The position numbers and the translations under genes are program-made. From assembly GCF_030269305.1 (NCBI RefSeq), contig NZ_BSTC01000022.1, positions 21,479 to 85,478 of the forward strand: a DNA stretch of 64,000 bases, given 5' to 3'. This DNA is from Kineosporia sp. NBRC 101731 (lineage in GTDB: Bacteria; Actinomycetota; Actinomycetes; Actinomycetales; Kineosporiaceae). The notes under the pieces were generated by a model. It worked only from the letters and a program-made list of their open reading frames with translations, was not told the DNA's origin and made no database searches. This document shows, one piece after another, positions 6,808-13,951 of the stretch; within the stretch, counting starts at the first letter, position 1, and the number at the start of each line of letters is the position of its first letter.

Positions 6808-9270
6808 ATGTCGTCGGCACCTGCCCCCAGAAATGTCTTGGGCCTGCTTGGCGCCTTCGTGGTGACCAGTCTGGTGGCGGGGGTCCTCGCAGCCGGTCTG
6901 GCCGTGCCCGCGATCGGCGCGACAGGTCTGGCCTCCAAGAACGCGGTCGAGGCGTTCGATGCGCTGCCCAGTGAGCTCGCCAGCACCCAGGTGGCCGCCA
7001 ACACCACGGTGCTCGCGTCCGACGGGTCGGTGATCGCGACGTTCTACGACGAGAACCGCGTGCCGGTCTCGCTCGACAAGATGTCGCCGTACCTGCAGAA
7101 CGCCATCGTCGCGATCGAGGACGAGCGCTTCTACGAGCACGGCGGCGTCGACCCGCAGGGTCTGATCCGCGCCCTGGTGGTCAACGAGATCGCCGGCAGC
7201 GTCTCGCAGGGTGCCTCCACCCTGACCCAGCAGCTGGTCAAGAACATGCTCAAGGAGCAGGCGTACCTGGCGGGCGACACGGCGGCCTACGAGGCCGCCG
7301 AGGAGCAGACGAAGTCCCGCAAGATCAAGGAGATCCGGCTCGCCTCCGCCCTCGAGAAGAAGATGACCAAGAAGGAGATCCTCGCGGCGTACCTGAACAT
7401 CGCCTGGTTCGGTGGTCAGGTGAACGGCGTCGAGGCGGCGTCCCGCTACTACTTCAACACCACGGCCGCGAAGCTGACCCTTCCGCAGGCCGCGATGCTG
7501 GCCGGCATGGTGCAGTCCCCGGTGCAGTTCAACCTGGCCGACAAGGACAAGCTGGCCGCGGCCAAGAACCGCCGCGACACCGTGCTGAACAAGATGTACT
7601 CGCAGGGCATGATCGACGAGGAGACCCGCGACAAGGCGATCAAGACCAAGCTGCGCACGAAGATCACCCCCACCTACCAGGGGTGCGCGAACGCCGGCAC
7701 GAGCGCCTACTTCTGCGACTACGTCTACAACCTGATCACCAAGAGCAGCGACTTCAAGGCCCTGGGCAAGACCCAGAAGGCGCGCCAGGCGGCCCTCAAG
7801 CAGGGTGGCTACACGATCCGGACCACGCTCGACCCGAAGCTGCTCAAGGCCAGCTGGAAGGCCGTGAAGGAAGCCATCCCGCCGAACGACAGCAGTAACG
7901 TCGCGACGGCCGCGGTCACCGTCGAACCGGGCACCGGCAAGGTGCTCTCGATGATCCAGGACAAGTACTACAGCGTGGACAAGGGCCGGAAGAACACCAC
8001 GATCAACTACTCCACCGACTACAAATACGGCGGCTCATCGGGCTTCCTCACCGGTTCGACGTTCAAGCCCGTGGTGCTGGCCACCTGGCTGAAGGCGGGC
8101 AAGTCGCTGAACGCGACGATCGACGGGTCGCCCGGCTCCATCGCCGAGAACTCGTTCAAGCGCTGCGGCTCGAGTCTCCAGTCCAGTGCGACCTGGAACT
8201 TCGTCAACTCCGGCGACGGTGGTGCCCGTGGCTCGCTGAGTGTCTGGGACGCGACGGCCAACTCCATCAACGGTGCCTACATCCGCATGGAACAGCAGCT
8301 CGACCTGTGCGACGTGGCCGACATGGCCAAGGCCGTGGGCATGCACCTGGCCGCGCCGGTCAAGGGTCAGTGCGGCAACGAGAAGGCGACGACGAAGATC
8401 CCGAACTGCTACCCCTCGGTGGTGCTGGGTATCGCCAACCAGTCCCCGCTGACCATGGCCAACGCCTACGCGACGTTCGCCGCGAGCGGTAAGTACTGCA
8501 AGCCGATCGTCGTCACCTCGATCAAGGACCGCAACGGCAAGTCGCTCAAGGTCCCGACCGCGGACTGCAAGCAGACCGTGGACGCCAAGGTCGCGAACAC
8601 CGTGACGCTGGGTCTGAGCCGCGCGCTGACCAACGGCACAGCGGCCCGCACCGGCCCGCTCTCCAACGGTCAGCCGGCCTCCGGCAAGACCGGTACCACC
8701 AACGACTCGCAGGACACCTGGTTCCTGGGCTACACCCCGCAGCTGTCCACCGCGGTCTGGGTCGGCCCGGAGACCGTGAACGGCGAGCGCAAGACCATGC
8801 GGGGCGTCACCATCAACGGCACGTACTGGAACAGCGTCTACGGTGGCTCGATCGCCGCGCCGACCTGGAAGAAGATCATGGAGGCCGCGCTCGAGGGCAA
8901 ACCGGTCAAGGAGTTCCCGGAGGCCGACTCCAGCCTGACCCGCACGCCGACCACGAACATCCCCAGCGTGGTCGGGAAGAGCCCGGACGACGCCCGCGGC
9001 ATCCTCGAGGACGCCGGGTTCCAGGTCAGCCAGAGCGGCGACCTGGAGACGTCCGACCAGCCCGCCGGCACGGTGGCCCGGGTCGACCCGTCGGGCTCGG
9101 CCAGCACCGGCAGCACGATCACGATCTACCTCAGCGCCGGCCCGAACACCGGTGACACCGAGGACAACACGGACGCCGAGGACACGGTCGAAGCTCCCAC
9201 CACGGGGACCACCGACCCCGGCACCGGGAACGACACCGGCGGCGGTGGCGGACAGGGCAACGGCCGGTGA
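6808..9270 (+). CDS. Class A penicillin-binding protein (transglycosylase/transpeptidase, PASTA)
   Basis: An 820-aa bifunctional peptidoglycan synthase anchored by an N-terminal hydrophobic segment (residues 9-35). The GT51 transglycosylase domain has the catalytic AIEDERFYEH motif (E104) and QGASTLTQQLVKN. The transpeptidase has S417-T-F-K420, S486-I-N488 and K627-T-G629. A single PASTA domain spans about 713-775, followed by a Thr/Asp/Gly-rich tail. The position next to a WhiB4/WblA gene matches mycobacterial ponA2 (Rv3682), so it is probably the PonA2 orthologue. The start is ATG 6808 with a leaderless -10. A strong hairpin after the stop separates it from the convergent yqeY. Confidence 0.94.
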   Translation: MSSAPAPRNVLGLLGAFVVTSLVAGVLAAGLAVPAIGATGLASKNAVEAFDALPSELASTQVAANTTVLASDGSVIATFYDENRVPVSLDKMSPYLQNAIVAIEDERFYEHGGVDPQGLIRALVVNEIAGSVSQGASTLTQQLVKNMLKEQAYLAGDTAAYEAAEEQTKSRKIKEIRLASALEKKMTKKEILAAYLNIAWFGGQVNGVEAASRYYFNTTAAKLTLPQAAMLAGMVQSPVQFNLADKDKLAAAKNRRDTVLNKMYSQGMIDEETRDKAIKTKLRTKITPTYQGCANAGTSAYFCDYVYNLITKSSDFKALGKTQKARQAALKQGGYTIRTTLDPKLLKASWKAVKEAIPPNDSSNVATAAVTVEPGTGKVLSMIQDKYYSVDKGRKNTTINYSTDYKYGGSSGFLTGSTFKPVVLATWLKAGKSLNATIDGSPGSIAENSFKRCGSSLQSSATWNFVNSGDGGARGSLSVWDATANSINGAYIRMEQQLDLCDVADMAKAVGMHLAAPVKGQCGNEKATTKIPNCYPSVVLGIANQSPLTMANAYATFAASGKYCKPIVVTSIKDRNGKSLKVPTADCKQTVDAKVANTVTLGLSRALTNGTAARTGPLSNGQPASGKTGTTNDSQDTWFLGYTPQLSTAVWVGPETVNGERKTMRGVTINGTYWNSVYGGSIAAPTWKKIMEAALEGKPVKEFPEADSSLTRTPTTNIPSVVGKSPDDARGILEDAGFQVSQSGDLETSDQPAGTVARVDPSGSASTGSTITIYLSAGPNTGDTEDNTDAEDTVEAPTTGTTDPGTGNDTGGGGGQGNGR

Positions 9271-9290
9271 CGTAGACCGGCAGGAACGGC

Positions 9291-9323
9291 GAAGGCCGGG
9301 AACCCCCGGGGTTCCCGGCCTTC
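9291..9323. terminator. Convergent terminator PBP / YqeY
   Basis: Perfect 13-bp stem GAAGGCCGGGAAC / GTTCCCGGCCTTC around a 7-base loop. A run of T residues follows about 12 bases downstream on the plus strand. Confidence 0.85.
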
Positions 9324-9341
9324 GATCGTCGGTAGGGTTTT

Positions 9342-9818
9342 TCAGGCCCCGAGCCGGCGCTTCACTTCGGCGGCCACCAGGCCACCGTCAGCCTTGCCGG
9401 CGGTGCGGGCCCGCACGGCCTTCATCACCAGGCCCATCGCGGCCCGGCCGGTCTTGCCCGCAGCCTCGGCAGACGCCACCTCCTCGGCAATGATGGCGGC
9501 CACATCGTCGTCGGAGAGCTGCTCGGGCAGGTAGTCGGCCAGCACCGCGAGCTCGGCCCGTTCTTTCTCGGCCAGCTCGGCGCGGCCGGCGTCGGTGTAG
9601 GCGGTGGCGGCCTCACGGCGCTTCTTCGCCTCACGGGCCAGCACGGCCGTGACCTCGTCGTCGGAGAGCTCACGGGCGACGGTGCCGGACACCTCCTCAC
9701 CCTTGATCGCCGTCATGGCCATCCGGATGGTGCCGGAGCGGATGGCGTCACGGGCCTTCATCGACGTGGTGAGGTCGGAACGCAGGCGGGCCTTGAGGCC
9801 GGTCGGGGAGTCGGACAT
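9342..9818 (-). CDS. GatB/YqeY domain-containing protein
   Basis: A 158-aa YqeY-type protein, helical, resembling the tail domain of GatB. It shows LKARLRSDLTTSMKARD at the N terminus and the conserved GKTGRAAMGLVMKAV near the end, then a charged stretch ending in LGA. The family is linked to tRNA-dependent amidation or tRNA quality, but free-standing YqeY has no firm function. ATG 9818 is chosen because homology starts there and a GAAGAT hexamer ends six bases upstream (leaderless geometry). The frame is open a further 57 bases upstream without similarity. It is divergent from the metallophosphoesterase gene. Confidence 0.88.
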   Translation of the reverse strand: MSDSPTGLKARLRSDLTTSMKARDAIRSGTIRMAMTAIKGEEVSGTVARELSDDEVTAVLAREAKKRREAATAYTDAGRAELAEKERAELAVLADYLPEQLSDDDVAAIIAEEVASAEAAGKTGRAAMGLVMKAVRARTAGKADGGLVAAEVKRRLGA

Positions 9819-9824
9819 GAGGCC

Positions 9825-9830
9825 ATCTTC
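9825..9830 (-). promoter_or_regulatory. Leaderless -10 of yqeY
   Basis: GAAGAT on the minus strand, six bases before ATG 9818. It is a weaker match to TANNNT than the others in this window. Confidence 0.3.
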
Positions 9831-9984
9831 GCACTCGGGCCGATTCGGTAGTACCGGATTTCGGTTCACCGTCATCGATCCTCCCGTTCCACCGAAAACG
9901 CCTGATTGAGGACGCGTATGAGCTCCCTCCCAGCGGCCCCCGGTTTACTTCCCCGTACCGCGCGACCCATTCAGGCAGACCTGC

Positions 9985-9990
9985 GAGGAT
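9985..9990 (+). promoter_or_regulatory. Leaderless -10 of metallophosphoesterase gene
   Basis: GAGGAT six bases before ATG 9997. It could instead act as a weak Shine-Dalgarno (GAGGA). Confidence 0.3.
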
Positions 9991-9996
9991 GTCCGA

Positions 9997-10905
9997 ATGC
10001 GCACATCCGTGAAGCTTCCCCTCGCCGTGCTGGCCGCCGGCGCCGCCGGGCTGGGCTGGTCCCTCGCCGAGGCACAGGCCTACACGCTGCGCCGTTTCAG
10101 CGTGCCGGTCCTGCCCGCGGGAAGCTCGCCGCTGCGCGTGCTCTGCCTGTCCGACCTGCACCTGGTGCCGAACCAGACCAAGAAGCTCGACTGGGTGCGG
10201 GGCCTGGCCGCCCTGGAGCCCGACCTGGTGGTCAGTACGGGTGACAACCTGGCCCACCTGGAGGCCGTGCCCGCGGTGCTGCGGGCCCACGAGCACCTGC
10301 TGAAGCTGCCCGGCGTGTTCGTGCTCGGGTCGAACGACTACTTCGCCCCGCGCCCCAAGAACCCGGCGCGCTACCTGCTGCCCTACGGCGGGAAGAAGCG
10401 CATCCACGGTGTGCGCCTGCCCACCCGCGAGCTGGTCGAGGGGTTCAGCGAGGGCGGCTGGATCGACCTGAACAACCGCCGCGAGCAGCTGAAGATCAAC
10501 GACCTCCAGCTGGAGTTCGTCGGGGTGGACGACCCGCACATCAAGAAGGACCGCTACTCCGAGGTGGCCGGACAGGCCGACCCCACGGCCGCTCTCACCA
10601 TCGGTGTGGCCCACGCGCCGTACCTACGGGTGCTCGACGCCATGACCGCGGACGGCGCGGGCCTGATCCTGGCCGGCCACACCCACGGCGGCCAGCTCTG
10701 CGTGCCCGGCTACGGCGCCCTGACCACCAACTGCGACCTGGACCGCCGCCGGGCCAAGGGCGTCTCCCGCTACCCCGGCAACGGCTCCGTCCCGACCGAC
10801 GCCTGGATGCACGTCAGCGCCGGCCTGGGCACCTCCCCGTACACCCCGGTCCGCTTCGCCTGCCGCCCCGAGGCCACGCTCCTGACCCTCACAGCCGCCG
10901 CCTGA
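9997..10905 (+). CDS. Metallophosphoesterase
   Basis: A 302-aa calcineurin-like phosphoesterase. A hydrophobic N-terminal segment (residues 7-28) probably anchors it to the membrane. Metal-site motifs occur in order: SDLHLVP, STGDNLAH, GSNDYF (N-D), the His in VAHAP, and GHTHGGQL. The family acts on phosphomonoesters or phosphodiesters; members with a membrane anchor often hydrolyse UDP-diacylglucosamine or lipid phosphates, but the substrate here is unknown. Its place beyond the class A PBP matches Rv3683 of M. tuberculosis. ATG 9997 agrees with the start of homology. Confidence 0.88.
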   Translation: MRTSVKLPLAVLAAGAAGLGWSLAEAQAYTLRRFSVPVLPAGSSPLRVLCLSDLHLVPNQTKKLDWVRGLAALEPDLVVSTGDNLAHLEAVPAVLRAHEHLLKLPGVFVLGSNDYFAPRPKNPARYLLPYGGKKRIHGVRLPTRELVEGFSEGGWIDLNNRREQLKINDLQLEFVGVDDPHIKKDRYSEVAGQADPTAALTIGVAHAPYLRVLDAMTADGAGLILAGHTHGGQLCVPGYGALTTNCDLDRRRAKGVSRYPGNGSVPTDAWMHVSAGLGTSPYTPVRFACRPEATLLTLTAAA

Positions 10906-10946
10906 CGTGTGTTCCGTCTCGTTCTGAGGCCGGAACGGGTATGCAT

Positions 10947-10976
10947 TTCAGACTTCGGCATCTCGTCGGGTAAGGT
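10947..10976 (+). promoter_or_regulatory. Promoter of tRNA-Pro
   Basis: TTCAGA (10947-10952), 18 bases, TAAGGT (10971-10976). The start would fall around 10983, about eight bases before the mature tRNA. Confidence 0.45.
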
Positions 10977-10990
10977 TGCAACCGCTCCAC

Positions 10991-11064
<74 letters not shown>

Positions 11065-11071
11065 CAGCAAG

Positions 11072-11106
11072 ACCGCCGGTCAACCACTCGTTGGTTGACC
11101 GGCGGT
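11072..11106 (+). terminator. Terminator of tRNA-Pro
   Basis: Perfect 15-bp stem ACCGCCGGTCAACCA / TGGTTGACCGGCGGT with a CTCGT loop, eight bases after the tRNA. Confidence 0.85.
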
Positions 11107-11199
11107 TGTGGTTTGCGGGCCGACCGAAGGTTCTGGGGAGAAATCTGGGAGAAGCCGACCCGGCCGCACCTCCACGGCCATTCTGTCGGTGGCCCCTGC

Positions 11200-11205
11200 C
11201 AGGAT
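11200..11205 (+). promoter_or_regulatory. Leaderless -10 of Imm51-like gene
   Basis: CAGGAT six bases before ATG 11212; no ribosome site is present. Confidence 0.4.
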
Positions 11206-11211
11206 TCCCGT

Positions 11212-11550
11212 ATGGATCCTCTGAAGCTGATCGAGACCAGCCCCGGCAACTTCTCCCTGATCATGAATGCGGGTGACACGCCCGCCGATGTGGTGGTCGG
11301 AGAGTCGGGTCACGAGCCGAACGGCTACTTCTGGGACGGCATGGCCAAGTGGCTGGTGCGCACCCAGGTGCCGGAGGTGGAGGGCCGGGTGAAGTTCGAC
11401 CCCGAGGCCGGCATGTTCTGCGCCTACGGCCCGGACCGCGAGGCACTGGCAGTGCTCGGCACGGCTCTGGCCGCGGTCGTCAACGCGCCCGACCAGTTGC
11501 CCGCCCTGATCGCGAAGGGTGAGGCCGAAGGCGTCGACTTCGACGACTGA
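11212..11550 (+). CDS. Imm51-like immunity-family protein
   Basis: A 112-aa acidic protein beginning MDPLKLIETSPGNFSLIMNA and containing GHEPNGYFWDGMAKWLV. It resembles the Imm51 family, predicted immunity proteins of polymorphic toxin systems; the match is from memory of the family pattern. No toxin, WXG or Rhs gene lies next to it, so it would be an orphan immunity protein or a domesticated relative. The frame is open 117 bases further upstream into the tRNA terminator, but ATG 11212 has a leaderless -10 and the conserved start. A 13-bp minisatellite lies just downstream. Confidence 0.75.
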   Translation: MDPLKLIETSPGNFSLIMNAGDTPADVVVGESGHEPNGYFWDGMAKWLVRTQVPEVEGRVKFDPEAGMFCAYGPDREALAVLGTALAAVVNAPDQLPALIAKGEAEGVDFDD

Positions 11551-11634
11551 CGAGACTGCTGGCAGGACTACCGCCAAGGCTGAGGGCGAGACCGGTGGAC
11601 TGACTACTCGTTGGACTGGGACTCGGCCGGCTGT

Positions 11635-11738
11635 GGGACTCAGCCGCGGGACTCGGCCATGGGACTCAGCCGCGGGACTCGGCCATGAGACTCAGCCATG
11701 GGACGTGGCCGCACGATTCAGCCATGAGACGTGGCCAT
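11635..11738. repeat. 13-bp minisatellite, eight tandem copies
   Basis: Eight consecutive 13-base units. The alternating types GGGACTCAGCCGC and GGGACTCGGCCAT occupy the first four, then four diverged copies follow. A ninth partial relative lies at 11618-11630, out of phase by four bases. The unit is not a multiple of three, so no frame repeats at unit length, and no ribosome site or codon bias suggests translation. The region 11551-11880 holds no other gene. Confidence 0.85.
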
Positions 11739-11824
11739 GGGGTGAGGGGGCCTGACCGATAGGGCCGAGATCCTCGTACTCCGTGCCCGGACGCCCCGGA
11801 ATGGAGCTGGCGATACGCATCGCC

Positions 11825-11840
11825 GTTGCAACGATGCAAC
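11825..11840. promoter_or_regulatory. GTTGCA-N4-TGCAAC inverted repeat
   Basis: Perfect 6-bp inverted repeat with a four-base spacer, 40 bases before the secreted protease start. A possible operator; no matching regulator is recognised. Confidence 0.3.
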
Positions 11841-11880
11841 GCGAATCCGCATCACCAGCCCACCGGAAGGACCCTCGTCC

Positions 11881-13059
11881 ATGCGCCGCCCCGCAAGACC
11901 TGCCACCCTCACCCCACTGCGTCCGGCTCGGCGCCTGCCCCGGGTGGGCAGCCGAATCGCCGCGATCCTGGTGATGGGTGCGCTGGTGACCTCGGGCTGC
12001 TCCACCAGCTCGTCCGGGGCCGCCGGGGCCGACCCCACGGCGTCGACCGAGCTCAAGGCCGAGGGGGTCGGTGCTCCCGACTCCTCGTCCGACGCGTCCA
12101 GCTCGACGGCAGCTCCCCTGTACGTGGACGGGGAGGTCCGCAGCGGCGACAACGACCTGGGTGACGAGGGCAGCTCCGCGGTCCTCGACTACTGGACCGA
12201 CGAGCAGATGGCCGAGGCGATCCCGGCCGAGGTGCCGGAGACCGACGAGGAGGTCCGCGCCGAGATCGAGAACCGTGAGGCGCTCGAGAAGGACGGCCCC
12301 GAGGTCGTCTCCGACCCGGTCGAGGGCACCGACACCACGTCCGACCGGAAGGCCACCGACGTCACCAACTTCTCCCGCACCAACGGGAAGGTGTTCTACC
12401 GCAACGCCACCGACGGGAAGAACTACGTCTGCTCCGGCTCCGCGGTGAACAGTGCGTCGCAGCGGCTGGTCGCCACCGCGGCGCACTGCGTGCACGGCGG
12501 ACCGGGCGGCGCCTGGCACCAGAACTGGATCTTCGTGCCTGGTTACGACAACGGAGACCGCCCGTACGGCTCGTTCCAGGGGGCCGGCTTCCGCACGTTC
12601 AACAACTGGATCGACTTCGGCCCGACCGCCCAGGGTTTCGCCTCGGACGTCGCCTTCGTCACGACGTTCGACAACGCCGACGGCAAGACGGTCGTGGACA
12701 CGGTCGGCGGCCACGGCCTGACCACCGGCGGCAGCACCTTCGCCTACGACGTGAACGTTTTCGGCTACCCCGCCAACATCGACGACGGCCAGAACATGAT
12801 GGCTTGCTGGGGACAGTCGAGCATGACCGCGATCGATCAGGAACCCTTCTCCGGCATTTCCGGCTGTGGCTTCGGCGGCGGCGCGTCGGGCGGTCCGTGG
12901 CTGACGGGCTACGACGACGCCACCGGCCTGGGCAAGCTCAAGTCGGTCAGCTCCTGGGTTCCCATGAACAGCGTCGAGACCATCAACGGCCCGTTCTTCG
13001 GCACCTCGGTACGCACCCTGTTCGAACTGGCCGACACTGACTGGGGGTCGTGGGGCTGA
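11881..13059 (+). CDS. Secreted trypsin/V8-like serine protease, possible lipoprotein
   Basis: A 392-aa exported protein. The N terminus is strongly basic, then a hydrophobic core ends in ALVTSGC (C40). This looks like a lipobox, although Thr at -3 is atypical. A Ser/Asp/Glu-rich linker runs to about residue 160. The chymotrypsin-fold domain follows, with H202 in VATAAHC, D256 in SDVAFV and S336 in GGGASGGPW, a complete triad. C184/C203 and C309/C329 may form disulfides. The start ATG has GGAAGGA about ten bases upstream. Its transcript probably ends at a hairpin inside the convergent pabC gene, as only eight bases separate the two stop codons. The substrate is unknown. Confidence 0.87.
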   Translation: MRRPARPATLTPLRPARRLPRVGSRIAAILVMGALVTSGCSTSSSGAAGADPTASTELKAEGVGAPDSSSDASSSTAAPLYVDGEVRSGDNDLGDEGSSAVLDYWTDEQMAEAIPAEVPETDEEVRAEIENREALEKDGPEVVSDPVEGTDTTSDRKATDVTNFSRTNGKVFYRNATDGKNYVCSGSAVNSASQRLVATAAHCVHGGPGGAWHQNWIFVPGYDNGDRPYGSFQGAGFRTFNNWIDFGPTAQGFASDVAFVTTFDNADGKTVVDTVGGHGLTTGGSTFAYDVNVFGYPANIDDGQNMMACWGQSSMTAIDQEPFSGISGCGFGGGASGGPWLTGYDDATGLGKLKSVSSWVPMNSVETINGPFFGTSVRTLFELADTDWGSWG

Positions 13060-13067
13060 CGGGAGCC

Positions 13068-13877
13068 TTAGGGCAGAGGACGCGCGAGCGCCAGTAGCGC
13101 TGCTTGCCAGGCCGGTGCCTGGCAAGCAGCGCCGGCCTTCATGTCGAGGCCGCGCCAGCCGGTCACCGCCCGGATCCCGTGCAGAGCGCTCACCGACCAG
13201 GTCTCCAGACCTTCGAGTGCGGTGGGTGGCACGTTCTCGTGCCGGGTCTCGACGCCCCACGCCCCGGCGATCCCGTCCAGGAGCCCCCAGGTGACTCCGG
13301 GCAGAACCGCATCGCTTCTCGGAGGGCTGTAGAGCACGTCCCCCCGCCACCACAGCACCGTGCTCAGCGCCCCCTCGAGCACCGTCCCGGCCGGCGACAC
13401 CAGCAACGCCTCCCCCGCCCCCACCAGCGCTGCCTGACGTCGCAGGTCCGCCAGCCGGGGCAGGTCCGGGCCCTTGACACCCGGCCGGATCCGGGGATCC
13501 GGCACCCCGGGCCCCCACAGCACCACCTCGGACGAGAGGTCGGGAGCGGGCCGGATCCACAACGTCAGCTCGTCACCGGTGCGGTCGACCCGGGGGAACC
13601 ACCGACCCGACCGGGGCAGAACGGCCAGGACATCGTCCATGAACCGGTTCACCCACCCGGAGGTGAGGGGCCGCACCGAAGGCGGGTGGGCGTCCATCAT
13701 GGACATGCTCCGGACGAAACGCGCCCGATGCTCCTCGATGCCACGACAACGGCCCTCGTCGACGAGCCAGGAGTCCGCGACCGGTGGCCCGGGCCCGGCC
13801 GGGCGGGTGGCGGGCACGAAGTCTCCCGGCCCTCGCCAGAGCAGGGGGCCGGGTGGGATCGCACCGAACGGCTTCAT
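13068..13877 (-). CDS. pabC: Aminotransferase class IV, probable aminodeoxychorismate lyase
   Basis: A 269-aa fold-type IV PLP enzyme. The likely PLP lysine is in GVKGPDLPRL, and later motifs ALLVSPAGTVLEGALSTVLWW and VLPGVTW fit the class. Divergent to the fused aminodeoxychorismate synthase, it would convert 4-amino-4-deoxychorismate to p-aminobenzoate and pyruvate. The family also contains D-amino-acid and branched-chain aminotransferases; the neighbour decides. ATG 13877 is used, with GAAGGA upstream, rather than the longer open frame to 13934. The last 60 bases contain a 16-bp perfect hairpin that may terminate the opposite protease gene. Confidence 0.83.
   Translation of the reverse strand: MKPFGAIPPGPLLWRGPGDFVPATRPAGPGPPVADSWLVDEGRCRGIEEHRARFVRSMSMMDAHPPSVRPLTSGWVNRFMDDVLAVLPRSGRWFPRVDRTGDELTLWIRPAPDLSSEVVLWGPGVPDPRIRPGVKGPDLPRLADLRRQAALVGAGEALLVSPAGTVLEGALSTVLWWRGDVLYSPPRSDAVLPGVTWGLLDGIAGAWGVETRHENVPPTALEGLETWSVSALHGIRAVTGWRGLDMKAGAACQAPAWQAALLALARPLP
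13097..13132 (+). terminator. Hairpin inside 3' end of pabC, likely terminator of protease gene
   Basis: Perfect 16-bp stem GCGCTGCTTGCCAGGC / GCCTGGCAAGCAGCGC with a CGGT loop. It lies 38 bases after the protease stop but within the pabC coding sequence. Confidence 0.6.
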
Positions 13878-13951
13878 CCAAGGAGTCCTTCGATCTTCAG
13901 GAAGTGACCGGGCCGTAAGATACCTGGCTCCCACCCCGCCCGAGGAGCCCG

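Noticed and set aside
11692..13560. 622-codon minus-strand open frame opposite the secreted protease
   Set aside because: It runs through the minisatellite and is antisense to a gene with a complete catalytic triad and signal peptide.
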